A stretch of DNA of 37,101 bases from Gordonia lacunae (GCF_002149015.1 NZ_NGFO01000025.1:53627-90727), one strand, 5' to 3'. Shown: positions 1-8,183, numbered from the stretch's first letter. Numbers and translations are program-made. Notes: generated by a model not told the origin, from the sequence alone.

Positions 1-167
1 GGTGCCGCCGAGGCCGGTCCCACCGCACCGGACAGGACCGTCAGACCGAGAACCGCCAGGACCACGGCAATGGCCAGGGTCGTGCGCGCGCCGGACCGCG
101 TCGCGCGCGACGGCGCAGGAGTACGAGACGAACGGGGTGCGGCGGCAGACGGACGCGGCTCAGCCAT
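1..167 (-). CDS. Exported or membrane protein, N-terminal fragment (Rv3909-like)
   Basis: Only the first 55 or so codons are present; the gene runs off the left edge. It begins with ATG at 167 and overlaps the end of the NUDIX gene by 8 bases (its ATG precedes the NUDIX TGA), so the two are probably co-transcribed and translationally coupled. The visible protein has a basic, Arg/Ser/Pro-rich start, then a hydrophobic stretch (TLAIAVVLAVLGLTVLSG) ending in an Ala-rich segment: a long signal peptide or N-terminal anchor. In M. tuberculosis as I recall it, mutT4 (Rv3908) is followed by Rv3909, a large exported protein of unknown function upstream of the MviN/MurJ-like Rv3910. The position and signal sequence fit that gene, but too little is visible to prove it. 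Confidence 0.6.
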   Translation of the reverse strand, partial: MAEPRPSAAAPRSSRTPAPSRATRSGARTTLAIAVVLAVLGLTVLSGAVGPASAA

Positions 168-1419
168 CGCCGGCCGCGGGCCGTCGTGGACGGCGCCGGC
201 GCCGACGAGTACGAGCCGGGGGCGGCGGCTCGTTGCGGCGCTGATTGCGCGCGGCGGCGGCTTTCTCATAGGCGTTGGGTTCGGTGCGAATGCTGTCGGC
301 CTCGGACTGGGCCAGCCGGGTCGGGTCGGCGGCGAGTTCGGCGATCACGCCGCGGGCCATCCGGGCGAGTCGTCGCTCGTCAGAGTACGTGAGCCGGCGC
401 GGGAGCTCGTGCAACGGCACCCAGGCCACCTCGGACACCTCGTAGTCGGCGTCGGAGAGTTCGCCGCCGATGCATCGCAAGAGATAGTGGTGCACCGTCT
501 TGTGGATTCGACGCCCCTCGCTGACGAACCAGTAGTCGATCTTGCCGAGCGGGGCCACCACGGTGCCCTGGATGCCGGTCTCCTCCTCGACCTCACGGAT
601 CGCGGTCTGTTCGGCGGTCTCGCCGGTCTCGATGTGGCCTTTGGGCAGCGACCACATCGTGCGTCCCCGCCGGTCGACCCGGCCGATGAGCGCTGCCGAC
701 AACTGATCGACGGGAAGGTCGAGGTCGGAGATGACGAGCCCACCCGCGGAGGTCTCGCGCACGGTCCGGAGCTTCTCGTTCCCCGCGCGGTCGGAGTGGG
801 TGCGTTCGGTGGCCGGACGATCGGATCCGCGGTCGGGTCGCGACGAGCGTCGCCGGCCCTTCGACGCCTTGCCGCCGGCTGCCGATCCCGTGTGTGACAC
901 CCCCGTTTGGGCGAGACCGGTCTTGGTCAGCTTGGCGCTGACCGCGACCATGTCCGAGGGCTTCGGCGGGGTGACCCGCGGCCGTGCGCGGTCGGGATCG
1001 ACGGGGAGTTTGTCGACGGGTTCGGCCTCGACCGGATCGGGGCACGCGGGATCCGACGCCCGGGCGCGCGCGAGGTCGTTCGGCGTCGGGTGGTGCGTCG
1101 ACGGTGCCGGTTCGGACGCCGGGTTGGGCGAGCCGGGCTTGTGGCCCGGTCGGGAACCCGGCTGGGTGGAACCCGGCTGTTTGTTCTTGGGCTGGGTGGT
1201 CGAGGCCTGCGGATGACCGCTCTGCTTGTGCGATGCCGGGGTGTGCGCGGCCGAGGCGCCGCGGTTCTCGGACTTGCGCCGACCCCGGCGTCGGCGGCCG
1301 CGACGGGCACGACGGCCCTGGCCGGTGGGATTCTGCTCGCCTTGTCCGCCGCCCTCGCCGTGTGCACCCGACGAGACGCCGCTGACGTCTGAAGGGTTGG
1401 TCGAGGAATCGGTGGACAC
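160..1419 (-). CDS. NUDIX hydrolase with long basic N-terminal extension (MutT4-like)
   Basis: A 419-residue NUDIX protein. The NUDIX box is complete at residues about 261-283: G-x5-E-x7-R-E-x2-E-E-x-G, reading GHIETGE, then REVEEETG. Such enzymes hydrolyse nucleoside diphosphates linked to another group, using Mg2+ held by the REVEE glutamates. The catalytic domain spans about 220-370. Residues 1-215 are low complexity, rich in Arg, Gly, Ser and Pro, with an early run RRARRGRRRRGRR, and the C-terminus is again Arg-rich (TRRRRRRPRRP). The M. tuberculosis homologue is much shorter as I recall, so the N-terminal tail is unusual; it is probably disordered and may bind nucleic acid. GTG at 1419 is favoured because TAGCAT ends exactly 6 nt upstream, the geometry of a leaderless transcript. 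It is divergent from pcnA. The true substrate cannot be read from sequence. Confidence 0.85.
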   Translation of the reverse strand: MSTDSSTNPSDVSGVSSGAHGEGGGQGEQNPTGQGRRARRGRRRRGRRKSENRGASAAHTPASHKQSGHPQASTTQPKNKQPGSTQPGSRPGHKPGSPNPASEPAPSTHHPTPNDLARARASDPACPDPVEAEPVDKLPVDPDRARPRVTPPKPSDMVAVSAKLTKTGLAQTGVSHTGSAAGGKASKGRRRSSRPDRGSDRPATERTHSDRAGNEKLRTVRETSAGGLVISDLDLPVDQLSAALIGRVDRRGRTMWSLPKGHIETGETAEQTAIREVEEETGIQGTVVAPLGKIDYWFVSEGRRIHKTVHHYLLRCIGGELSDADYEVSEVAWVPLHELPRRLTYSDERRLARMARGVIAELAADPTRLAQSEADSIRTEPNAYEKAAAARNQRRNEPPPPARTRRRRRRPRRPAAGDG

Positions 1420-1425
1420 TCCACG

Positions 1426-1431
1426 ATGCTA
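1426..1431 (-). promoter_or_regulatory. -10 box, leaderless promoter of the NUDIX gene
   Basis: TAGCAT on the minus strand is followed by 6 nt and then GTG at 1419. With the -10 box at -12 to -7, transcription would begin on the start codon itself. No clear -35 is seen. Confidence 0.55.
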
Positions 1432-1566
1432 GCGGCTGGTCACCTGCAGTTTGTCCGGACGCCTCCCCGGGCGCGTAGGTTGTGGAATCTCGTGTCGGGA
1501 GTGTGCCGGACGTGTATGAGCGGTCGGCGTCGAACTGTGCGGCGTCGTCGGCGCGGGTCACGACGG

Positions 1567-1572
1567 TAGGGT
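1567..1572 (+). promoter_or_regulatory. -10 box of pcnA
   Basis: TAGGGT ends 8 nt before GTG 1581, which predicts a leaderless or nearly leaderless mRNA. It shares the 161-bp divergent intergenic region with the NUDIX promoter. Confidence 0.45.
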
Positions 1573-1580
1573 GACAAGCC

Positions 1581-3125
1581 GTGAACGACACATCCTCGTC
1601 CGGGACGGCGGCGTCTGGGCCAGCACCGAATGGGGCGGTCCCATCGGACACGGACACGGTGCGCTCGGACGGACGGCCCGGTACGACGGACCCGGAACGG
1701 CGCACGCGCCTGCTTGCCGGCGCGGTGATCGCGCTGCGCGAACTCGACGATGTCCTCGTGCCCCTCGGCACTCTGTTCGAGAACGCGGGCCACGAGTTGT
1801 ACCTGGTGGGCGGCTCGGTACGCGACGCGGTTCTCGGCCGGCTCGGCAACGACCTCGATTTCACGACCGACGCGCGTCCGGAAGTGGTCTCCCGGCTGCT
1901 CCGGGGCTGGGCCGACGCGTTCTGGGACGTCGGCATCGAGTTCGGCACGGTCGGAGTCCGCAAGGGCGACCACCTGATCGAGATCACGACGTTCCGTGCG
2001 GATTCGTACGATCAGGTCAGCCGCAATCCCGAGGTCACCTTCGGTACGTCACTCGAGGACGATCTGATCCGGCGCGACTTCACCGTGAACGCGATGGCCG
2101 TGCAGATCGGTTCGTCCGGTGCCCAGGACTTCCGTGACCCCCTCGACGGCCTGACCGCGCTGCTCGCGGGCCTCATCGACACCCCCGCGACCCCCGAGCA
2201 GTCCTTCGGCGATGATCCGCTCCGCATGCTGCGCGCGGTCCGGTTCGTGTCTCAGCTGGGATTCCGGCTCGCGCCGCGGGTGTGGCAGGCCATCACCGAG
2301 ATGAACGGTGAGATCGAGCGCATCACCGTCGAGCGCATCCGCGCCGAGTTGGACAAGCTGATCTGCGGAGAGTTCCCGATCGAGGCCCTCGACGCCATGG
2401 TCGAGACCGGCCTGGCCGAGCGGGTGCTGCCCGAGGTGCCGGGGATGAAGCTCACCATCGACGAACACCACCAGCACAAGGACGTCTACCAGCATTCGCT
2501 GACCGTGCTCCGCCAGGCCATCGACCTCGAGGACGGCGACCCGGACCTGGTGTTGCGCTGGGCGGCCCTGCTGCACGACATCGGCAAGCCCGCGACGCGT
2601 CGCCACGAGCCGGGGGGTGGTGTCAGCTTCCATCACCACGAGGTGGTGGGCGCGAAGATGGTGCGCAAACGGATGCGGGCGCTGAAGTACCCCAAGGCGG
2701 TGGTGTCCGACGTCGCACAGCTGGTCTTCCTGCACCTGAGGTTCCACGGGTACGGCGACGGCGCGTGGACCGATTCGGCCGTCCGGCGGTACGTCACCGA
2801 CGCGGGTCCGCTGCTCGACCGGTTGAACAAGCTGGTGCGTGCCGACTGCACCACCCGCAACAAACGCCGCGCCCGGCGACTGCAGCAGAACTACGACGAC
2901 CTCGAGCAGCGGATCGCCGACCTGCAGGCGGCCGAGAACCTCGAGAAGGTCCGTCCCGACCTCGACGGAAACGCCATCATGGAGCTCCTCGGTGTGCCGC
3001 CCGGTCCAATCGTCGGCCAGGCCTGGCGTCATCTCAAGGAACTGCGACTCGACCGCGGACCCCTGAGCCCCGATGAGGCGGAGGACGCGCTACGCGAATG
3101 GTGGGCGGCCCGCGGCGGGAAGTGA
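1581..3125 (+). CDS. pcnA: CCA tRNA nucleotidyltransferase
   Basis: A 514-residue class II CCA-adding enzyme/poly(A)-polymerase family protein that completes or repairs the CCA end of tRNAs without a template. The head domain has the polymerase-beta-type motif GGSVRDAVLGR followed by NDLDF (about residues 75-95), whose acidic residues bind the catalytic metals. Next come RRDFTVNAMA (about 170) and the nucleotide-selecting helix DDPLRMLRAVRF (about 212-223). After the tRNA-binding region there is an HD domain, with HQHKDVYQHS at about 296-305 and LLHDIGKPATR at about 332-342; HD fusion is usual in this family in actinobacteria. The C-terminal part is helical and rich in Arg/Lys. The first 40 residues are acidic, low complexity and not conserved. 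A GTG start just downstream of a -10 box is favoured. The gene ends 28 bp before the convergent lipid kinase gene. Confidence 0.95.
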   Translation: MNDTSSSGTAASGPAPNGAVPSDTDTVRSDGRPGTTDPERRTRLLAGAVIALRELDDVLVPLGTLFENAGHELYLVGGSVRDAVLGRLGNDLDFTTDARPEVVSRLLRGWADAFWDVGIEFGTVGVRKGDHLIEITTFRADSYDQVSRNPEVTFGTSLEDDLIRRDFTVNAMAVQIGSSGAQDFRDPLDGLTALLAGLIDTPATPEQSFGDDPLRMLRAVRFVSQLGFRLAPRVWQAITEMNGEIERITVERIRAELDKLICGEFPIEALDAMVETGLAERVLPEVPGMKLTIDEHHQHKDVYQHSLTVLRQAIDLEDGDPDLVLRWAALLHDIGKPATRRHEPGGGVSFHHHEVVGAKMVRKRMRALKYPKAVVSDVAQLVFLHLRFHGYGDGAWTDSAVRRYVTDAGPLLDRLNKLVRADCTTRNKRRARRLQQNYDDLEQRIADLQAAENLEKVRPDLDGNAIMELLGVPPGPIVGQAWRHLKELRLDRGPLSPDEAEDALREWWAARGGK

Positions 3126-3153
3126 CCCCGCCCGCGGGATCGCCGCGTCCGGC

Positions 3154-4062
3154 TCAGCTCGCGGGCGCGAAGACCTCGACCGCGTGTGGTATCGCCTCGA
3201 AGACGGCGGGCAGTTGGCCGACCAGGTCGCCGTCGACGGACACCAGGGCCGGCGGATCGCAGTAGAGCTCGACCTCCGCACCGCGCATGGTCCGCACGTT
3301 GGGACTGTCGATGTGCTTGCCCGAGAACACCTTCGGGAACACGCGGGCAATCGTCCAGCGGGCCAGCCGGGGCGGATTGAGGGCGAGCGTCACGTCGAGT
3401 TGCCCATCGGTGATCGATGCCGCGGGCGTGATCTTCATGCCACCGCCGTACGACGTGGTGTTGCCGATCGCGGCGAAGACGAGGTCGGATTCGACGGCCT
3501 GGTCGTCGACGCGGACCTGGTAGTGGCGTGAGCGCAGCGCGAGAAGTTCGAGCAGCGCCGCGATCGTGTACCGGGACTGTCCGCGTGGCCGGCGCATGTC
3601 GATCGCCCGGGCCGTGACCGCGGCGTCGAATCCGGTGGCGGCGACCGTGCTGAACAGCGCGGTCTGGCCGTCCGGGAAGCTGACGCGTCCGAGGTCGATG
3701 GCTCGGCGGTGTCCGCCGAGGACGACCTCGACGGCGTCGGCGGTCTCGAGCGGGATCCCGAGATTGCGGGCGAAGTCGTTCCCGCTGCCCGCCGGGATGA
3801 CAGCCAGTGGTTTGCCGGACCCGATGGTGGCCTCGACGGCCAGACGCACGGTGCCGTCGCCCCCCACGACGACGATGACGTCGGTGTCTCCCCTGGCTGC
3901 CTTGCCCGCGAGGTCGGCGGCGTCGGCGATGTCCTCGCCGACGATGATCTCCACCCCCACGTCCCGGGCACGCAGGAGTTCCGCGGCGTCGTGTGCGACG
4001 CGCAGTCCCGTGCCGTGACGCGCGTACGGACTGGCCACGAGTGTGGCGTGTTCGATAGTCAT
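3154..4062 (-). CDS. Diacylglycerol/lipid kinase, YegS-DagK family
   Basis: A 302-residue protein with a DAGK catalytic domain. It has the nucleotide-binding motif GGDGT at residues 67-71 (context VIVVVGGDGTVRLAVEA) and the following PAGSGNDFARNLG motif typical of diacylglycerol, sphingosine and YegS-type kinases. Such enzymes use ATP to phosphorylate a lipid hydroxyl, for example diacylglycerol to phosphatidate, at the inner face of the membrane. The second domain is a beta-rich region ending near VYAFAPAS-like sequence. The reading frame stays open further upstream, but ATG 4062 is chosen because the N-terminus MTIEHATLVASPYARHG starts the fold directly and an earlier start would run into the oppositely oriented TetR gene. 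It is divergent from a regulator and glpD, so a shared link to glycerolipid metabolism is plausible. The lipid substrate is not determined. Confidence 0.87.
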   Translation of the reverse strand: MTIEHATLVASPYARHGTGLRVAHDAAELLRARDVGVEIIVGEDIADAADLAGKAARGDTDVIVVVGGDGTVRLAVEATIGSGKPLAVIPAGSGNDFARNLGIPLETADAVEVVLGGHRRAIDLGRVSFPDGQTALFSTVAATGFDAAVTARAIDMRRPRGQSRYTIAALLELLALRSRHYQVRVDDQAVESDLVFAAIGNTTSYGGGMKITPAASITDGQLDVTLALNPPRLARWTIARVFPKVFSGKHIDSPNVRTMRGAEVELYCDPPALVSVDGDLVGQLPAVFEAIPHAVEVFAPAS

Positions 4063-4092
4063 ATGAGTCGGCCCCCCGCCGTTCAAGTGATC

Positions 4093-4127
4093 CGTTACAG
4101 TGTTACACATCATGGCAATCCGTAACG
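4093..4127. promoter_or_regulatory. Candidate TetR operator region
   Basis: GTTAC occurs twice in direct orientation (4094-4098 and 4102-4106). CGTTAC at 4093-4098 is mirrored by GTAACG at 4122-4127, across the TetR start codon. TACAGT at 4096-4101 could be the -10 box, 10 nt before ATG 4112. The position between divergent genes suits autoregulation, but the symmetry is imperfect. Confidence 0.35.
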
Positions 4128-4699
4128 AGGAGATCGGGGATCTCGTTCTGGATGCAGCGCGGAGCTGCCTGCTGCGTAGCGGCGGACGCAAGGTGACTGT
4201 CTCCGAGGTGGCCCGACAAGCAGGCGTCAGTCGACCGACGGTGTACCGCCGCTGGCCCGACATCACCGAGATCATCCGCGGTCTGTTGACCCGTGAGGTC
4301 CTCGGGGTCGTCGAGGAGGCGATCGGCGGTACCGGCGAGCCCGCCGATCTGGACGCACTCGTGGGCCGGGTGGTGGCCGTGGTCGGCGCGCTCCGGGATG
4401 ACGAACTGATCGCGTCGCTGTGGCGAGAGCAACGAGAGTTCATGTCGCCGTACGTCTTCGAGCGCCTCGGCACGAGTCAGCAGGGAATTCTCGCCATCCT
4501 CGCCGACATGCTGTCGGAGGGGCAGGAGCGGCGACAGGTGCGTGCGGGCGACGCCAAGCGGATGGCCGCGATGGTGCTGCTGATCGCACAGTCGTTCCTG
4601 CAGTCGGGGGCGTTGGTCTCCGACATCCTCGCCGAGGGCTGGAGCGTCGAACTGCACGAGATGCTGGCCGGTTACCTGCGCCCGGGCCTCGACGGATGA
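4112..4699 (+). CDS. TetR-family transcriptional regulator
   Basis: A 195-residue protein with the N-terminal TetR helix-turn-helix at residues about 10-55: KVTVSEVARQAGVSRPTVYRRWPD is the recognisable HTH with its recognition helix and the conserved tyrosine. The rest is the helical ligand-binding and dimerisation domain, with no recognisable ligand signature. ATG 4112 is chosen over an in-frame GTG at 4100 because the protein then begins at MAIRNEEIGDLV, directly before helix 1, and the earlier codon lies inside possible promoter sequence. It lies 36 bp upstream of glpD on the same strand and is divergent from a lipid kinase, so it may control glycerol-3-phosphate or glycerolipid genes and itself. 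The effector is unknown. Confidence 0.88.
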   Translation: MAIRNEEIGDLVLDAARSCLLRSGGRKVTVSEVARQAGVSRPTVYRRWPDITEIIRGLLTREVLGVVEEAIGGTGEPADLDALVGRVVAVVGALRDDELIASLWREQREFMSPYVFERLGTSQQGILAILADMLSEGQERRQVRAGDAKRMAAMVLLIAQSFLQSGALVSDILAEGWSVELHEMLAGYLRPGLDG

Positions 4700-4735
4700 C
4701 GGCGTGAGCGCCGAGTCCGCGGCGGTGTGGCTCTG

Positions 4736-6265
4736 ATGGCAACCCTGTCCGTCCACACGCGCCGCCGTGCGCTGGACCGTCTGGCATCCGGTGAGCCGCT
4801 CGACCTGCTGGTGATCGGCGGCGGCATCACCGGCGTCGGTGTGGCGCTCGACGCCGCGACCCGGGGCCTGCGCGTGGCGCTCGTCGAGAATGACGATCTG
4901 GCGGCCGGCACCTCGCGCTGGAGCAGCAAGCTCGTCCACGGCGGCCTGCGCTACCTGGCGAGGGGAGACCTCCGGATCGCGCGCGAGAGCGCCATCGAGC
5001 GTCATCACCTGATGACCGCCATCGCACCACATCTGATCGCCCCCCTTCGGCAGATCATCCCCGATCGCGGCGGCCGGCAGAGCTCGATCATCCGAATCGG
5101 TCTCCGGGCGGGAGACGTGCTCCGACGCAACGCCGGCACCCCCGAGTCGTTGTTGCCCCCGCCATCGCGGTTGTCGGCGCTGGAGACCCTCGGCCGTTGT
5201 CCGGCGGTGTCCCCCGACGGTCTGCGCGGCGGGATCTCCGCCGCCGACGGCCAGCTCATCGACGACGCCCGACTCGTCGTGGCCCTCGCGCGGACGGCCG
5301 CAGGCTACGGCGCCTCGATCTGCACCCGCGTGCGGGCCGAGAGTGTGGACGGCCGCGGGGCCACCCTCACCGACCGGCAGACCGGCGAGAGTTTCGACGT
5401 CGGCGCCCGGATGGTCGTCAACGCCACCGGGGTCTGGTCCGGCGGCATCGACGACGCCATCGCCGTACACCCTAGTCGCGGAACGCATCTCGTCATCGAC
5501 GCGGCCAGGCTGGGGTTTCCCGACGCCGCGTTGATGAGCCCGCTGGGCGGTTCGGTGTCGCGATTCGTCTTCGCGATACCCGCCCAGCTGGGCCGCGCCT
5601 ATGTCGGCATCACCGATGTCGCCGCGCCGGGGCCCATCCCGGACGTCCCTACGCCGGACGAGTCGGAGATCGACTTCCTGCTCGACGCGATCAATCCCGC
5701 GCTCGCGCGGCCACTCGACCGCTCGGACATCGTCGGCACCTTCGCTGGTCTGCGACCGCTGGTCGACACCCGCGGTGGCAACGCCGGCCGCGACGCGGAT
5801 GCCCTGGCCGACGTCTCGCGGCAGCACCACGTCGGTGTCCGCGGCGACGGGCTGGTGAGCGTCCTCGGCGGCAAGCTCACCACCTACCGGCGGATGGCGC
5901 AGGACGCCGTCGACGCCGCACTGTCGACCACGGACCTCGCGGCCGGAGACTGTGTCACGACCACGACGCCGCTGGTCGGCGCGCTGCGGAGTCCACGGGA
6001 GCAGGGCCTGCCGCCCTCGCTGGTGCAGCGATTCGGCGGGGAGGCGCCGACCGTCGTGGACGTCGCGACAGTCGCTCACCCGCTGGGTCCGATCGTCCCC
6101 GGCATCGACGTCACCCGCGCCGAGATCGAGTTCGCGATGACTCATGAGGGAGCTCTCGACGCCGACGACATCCTGCATCGGCGTACGCGAATCGGTCTCG
6201 TCCGGCGCGATGCCGACGCGGCACGCCCGGAGATCGAGCGGATCGTCGGCGAGGTTCTCGGGTGA
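4736..6265 (+). CDS. glpD: Aerobic glycerol-3-phosphate dehydrogenase
   Basis: A 509-residue FAD enzyme of the GlpD/DAO family that oxidises sn-glycerol 3-phosphate to dihydroxyacetone phosphate and passes electrons to menaquinone at the inner membrane surface. The Rossmann FAD motif is at residues 28-33 (GGGITG, context LLVIGGGITGVG), followed by the GlpD signatures GTSRWSSKLVHGGLRYL (about 61-77) and RGTHLVID. GLRPLVDTRGGNAG and LGGKLTTYRRMA lie in the second half. The C-terminal helical domain is present (AHPLGPIVPGIDVTRAEI and HRRTRIGL). Total length is normal to slightly short. ATG 4736 is preferred; GTG 4727 in frame is possible, and neither has a good Shine-Dalgarno. It follows the TetR gene closely and is probably in one transcript with it. 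It ends 31 bp before a convergent gene. Confidence 0.9.
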   Translation: MATLSVHTRRRALDRLASGEPLDLLVIGGGITGVGVALDAATRGLRVALVENDDLAAGTSRWSSKLVHGGLRYLARGDLRIARESAIERHHLMTAIAPHLIAPLRQIIPDRGGRQSSIIRIGLRAGDVLRRNAGTPESLLPPPSRLSALETLGRCPAVSPDGLRGGISAADGQLIDDARLVVALARTAAGYGASICTRVRAESVDGRGATLTDRQTGESFDVGARMVVNATGVWSGGIDDAIAVHPSRGTHLVIDAARLGFPDAALMSPLGGSVSRFVFAIPAQLGRAYVGITDVAAPGPIPDVPTPDESEIDFLLDAINPALARPLDRSDIVGTFAGLRPLVDTRGGNAGRDADALADVSRQHHVGVRGDGLVSVLGGKLTTYRRMAQDAVDAALSTTDLAAGDCVTTTTPLVGALRSPREQGLPPSLVQRFGGEAPTVVDVATVAHPLGPIVPGIDVTRAEIEFAMTHEGALDADDILHRRTRIGLVRRDADAARPEIERIVGEVLG

Positions 6266-6296
6266 GGGGCCCGGTGTCGGGGCAGGCCTGGGTCTA

Positions 6297-7388
6297 TCAG
6301 TAACCCATCGTGCGCAAGGTGTCGGCGACGCGATCGAGGTCGGTCCGGCGCACGTCGAGGTGCGGGCTGATGCGAAGGACCGGATGCTCGGTCGCGAGCG
6401 GCGCGCGCCAGGTGTCCGCGGCGGTCACCAGGACACCGAGTGAGAGCAGCTTGTCCCGCGCGGCGGCGACGTCGTCGAACTGCCACCCGGGCGGGGGTGC
6501 GAGGGTGACGATCGCCGACGGCTCGTCGATCGGTTCGAGGACCTCCCAGCTGGCGATGCCGTGGAGCCGTTCGCGGGTGGCCGTGCCGATCTTCGCGAGT
6601 TCGCGGAAGACGCGCTGCTGGCCGATCTCGAGCAGCTCGCGAACGGCGACACCGAGTCCGAGGCGTCCGGCGATGAATGCCTCGGAGCCGTCGATCCGGA
6701 CCGGCCGCAACGAGTCTCGGCGCACCGCGACGAACCCGACGCCACGCGGACCGGTGAGCCACTTGCGGCTGGTGCCGTAGACCACGTCGGCACCGGTGAC
6801 AGTGGGGACGTGACCGACCGACTGCGCCATGTCGACCACCACGGGCACGCCGGCCCGGTGCGCGAGTTCGACGATCCGCGTGACCGGCTGCACCACACCG
6901 GACATCGAGCCGATATGACAGACATGGATGAAGTCGGGCTGTTCGAACTGCAGCATGTTCTCGAGCGCGTCGGTGTCGACGTGACCGTAGACGTCGCCGT
7001 CGGGCATCGTCCGCACCGCGTAGCCGCGGCGCTCGAACTCCTCGAGGTTGGGCCCGAATTCGTTCTTGGCCACCCACACCGTCGAGGTGACGGGCAGACT
7101 CCAGTTGGTGAGAAGGGCTCGCAAAGCGGCACGGGCGCTCTCACGGAAGACAACCTCGTCACCGGTGTGTCCGATGAGCGCGGCGAGATTCCTTGTGTCA
7201 CGGGCGATTTCCTCGGCGCGGTCGTCAGCGGCGACGTAGGAGCCGCGTTCGGTCTCCCGCCACAGATGTGCGGTCATCGCGCCGATCAGCGCGTACGACG
7301 AGCGGCCCGCCGAAGCAGAGTCGAGATGTGCCAGGGCTGGTTCGAGCCGGGCCGCGTGCCACTGCTCGCCGAGATCGCTGACATACAT
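6297..7388 (-). CDS. PLP-dependent class V aminotransferase-fold enzyme, EgtE-like
   Basis: A 363-residue fold-type I PLP protein. The Schiff-base lysine is K209 in YGTSRKWLTGPRGVGF, preceded by VVVDMAQSVGHV, whose Asp contacts the pyridine nitrogen of PLP. The N-terminus (LDSASAGRSS, then ERGSYVAADDRAEE) resembles hercynylcysteine-sulfoxide lyases (EgtE), which split the C-S bond to give ergothioneine, rather than typical aminotransferases or cysteine desulfurases. No other egt gene is near it, so it may be a paralogue with another C-S lyase or desulfurase role. ATG 7388 is preferred over an in-frame TTG at 7397 because TAGGTT ends 7 nt upstream of the ATG. It is convergent with glpD and divergent from the double cold-shock-domain gene. 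The fold assignment is solid; the EgtE assignment is tentative. Confidence 0.72.
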   Translation of the reverse strand: MYVSDLGEQWHAARLEPALAHLDSASAGRSSYALIGAMTAHLWRETERGSYVAADDRAEEIARDTRNLAALIGHTGDEVVFRESARAALRALLTNWSLPVTSTVWVAKNEFGPNLEEFERRGYAVRTMPDGDVYGHVDTDALENMLQFEQPDFIHVCHIGSMSGVVQPVTRIVELAHRAGVPVVVDMAQSVGHVPTVTGADVVYGTSRKWLTGPRGVGFVAVRRDSLRPVRIDGSEAFIAGRLGLGVAVRELLEIGQQRVFRELAKIGTATRERLHGIASWEVLEPIDEPSAIVTLAPPPGWQFDDVAAARDKLLSLGVLVTAADTWRAPLATEHPVLRISPHLDVRRTDLDRVADTLRTMGY

Positions 7389-7395
7389 GGGCCAC

Positions 7396-7401
7396 AACCT
7401 A
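7396..7401 (-). promoter_or_regulatory. -10 box of the EgtE-like gene
   Basis: Minus-strand TAGGTT lies 7 nt before ATG 7388, consistent with leaderless transcription, and it decides the start choice for this gene. Confidence 0.5.
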
Positions 7402-7502
7402 CCGGGTGGTCCGGTGCGTGGTCACCCGGCGGGTGGCGTGCCAGGTCGGGCGTGGCCGGGCATCCACGAGAAAAACCCGTAGGAGAGTTCGGCCTGCGGA
7501 CC

Positions 7503-7508
7503 TACGGT
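7503..7508 (+). promoter_or_regulatory. -10 box of the double cold-shock-domain gene
   Basis: TACGGT is followed by exactly 6 nt and ATG 7515, the leaderless geometry seen repeatedly in this window. Confidence 0.5.
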
Positions 7509-7514
7509 GGATCG

Positions 7515-8123
7515 ATGTCGACGACAGGGACCGTGCAGACGTGGCACCAGGAACTGGGGTGGGGAGTGATCGAGTCGGATCGGACCCCGGGCGGGGCCTT
7601 CGCCACATCGGCTGCGATCCGGGGCGAGGCCGTCGCCGATCTGACCGGGTTTCCGATGATGGGCCTGCGGCCGGGCACCGAGGTCGAGTTCGAATGGTCG
7701 GAGGGCGAGACGCCGGTCGACGGCTGCAGCCATGTGGCTCACCTCGTCTGGCCGCCGGGAGAGTGCCCGCCGGCGCCGGCCGGCGGAGCGTACTCCGGTG
7801 CCTTGTGGAACAGCGTGGGTGAACCGGGTCCGGACGGGCTGACGGTCATGCGGCAGCGCATGATCGACGACGCCGACGTACCCCCGACCGAGTCGCCGGC
7901 ACTGCCGTCGGTCACCGGGTCGGTGCGGACCTGGCACGACAACGAGGGGTGGGGAGTGCTGGACTCCGAGGCGACGCCGGGTGGTGCGTGGGCGTTCTTC
8001 GCCGAGATCGACGGAAGTGGATACCGTTCTCTGACGCCGGGGCAGCGAGTGCGTTTCGACTACGAAGACCGGGGACAGGACGGCTACGACTATCGCGCGC
8101 GGAACATCCGCACCGTTGAGTGA
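7515..8123 (+). CDS. Protein with two tandem cold-shock-like domains
   Basis: A 202-residue protein with two copies of a cold-shock (OB-fold) domain, at residues about 4-75 and 136-202, joined by a roughly 60-residue linker rich in Pro and Gly. Copy 1 starts TGTVQTWHQELGWGVIESD and copy 2 starts TGSVRTWHDNEGWGVLDSE; both match the CspA start G-x-V-k-x-F/W-x-x-x-k-G-F/W-G. In copy 2, SLTPGQRVRFDYEDRGQDG corresponds to the SL-x-x-G-Q-x-V-x-F region. The nucleic-acid-binding motifs are altered: RNP1 is GWGVL rather than GFGFI, and RNP2 VFVHF is replaced by AWAFFAEI in copy 2 and AFATSAAI in copy 1. Copy 1 is the more degenerate. Probably a cytosolic RNA- or ssDNA-binding protein, but substrate binding is uncertain. 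ATG 7515 follows a leaderless -10. The DxDxDG-repeat gene starts 60 bp downstream. Confidence 0.75.
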   Translation: MSTTGTVQTWHQELGWGVIESDRTPGGAFATSAAIRGEAVADLTGFPMMGLRPGTEVEFEWSEGETPVDGCSHVAHLVWPPGECPPAPAGGAYSGALWNSVGEPGPDGLTVMRQRMIDDADVPPTESPALPSVTGSVRTWHDNEGWGVLDSEATPGGAWAFFAEIDGSGYRSLTPGQRVRFDYEDRGQDGYDYRARNIRTVE

Positions 8124-8183
8124 CCTCCGGTTCCCCCGTCGCCCCGGGGGAACCGGACCGAGCCCCGCTGCGTCCAAGACCTC

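Noticed and set aside
2049..3032. 327-codon minus-strand open frame inside pcnA
   Set aside because: It is antisense shadow of the CCA-adding enzyme, rich in Val/Gly/His/Asp as expected from reversed high-GC codons.
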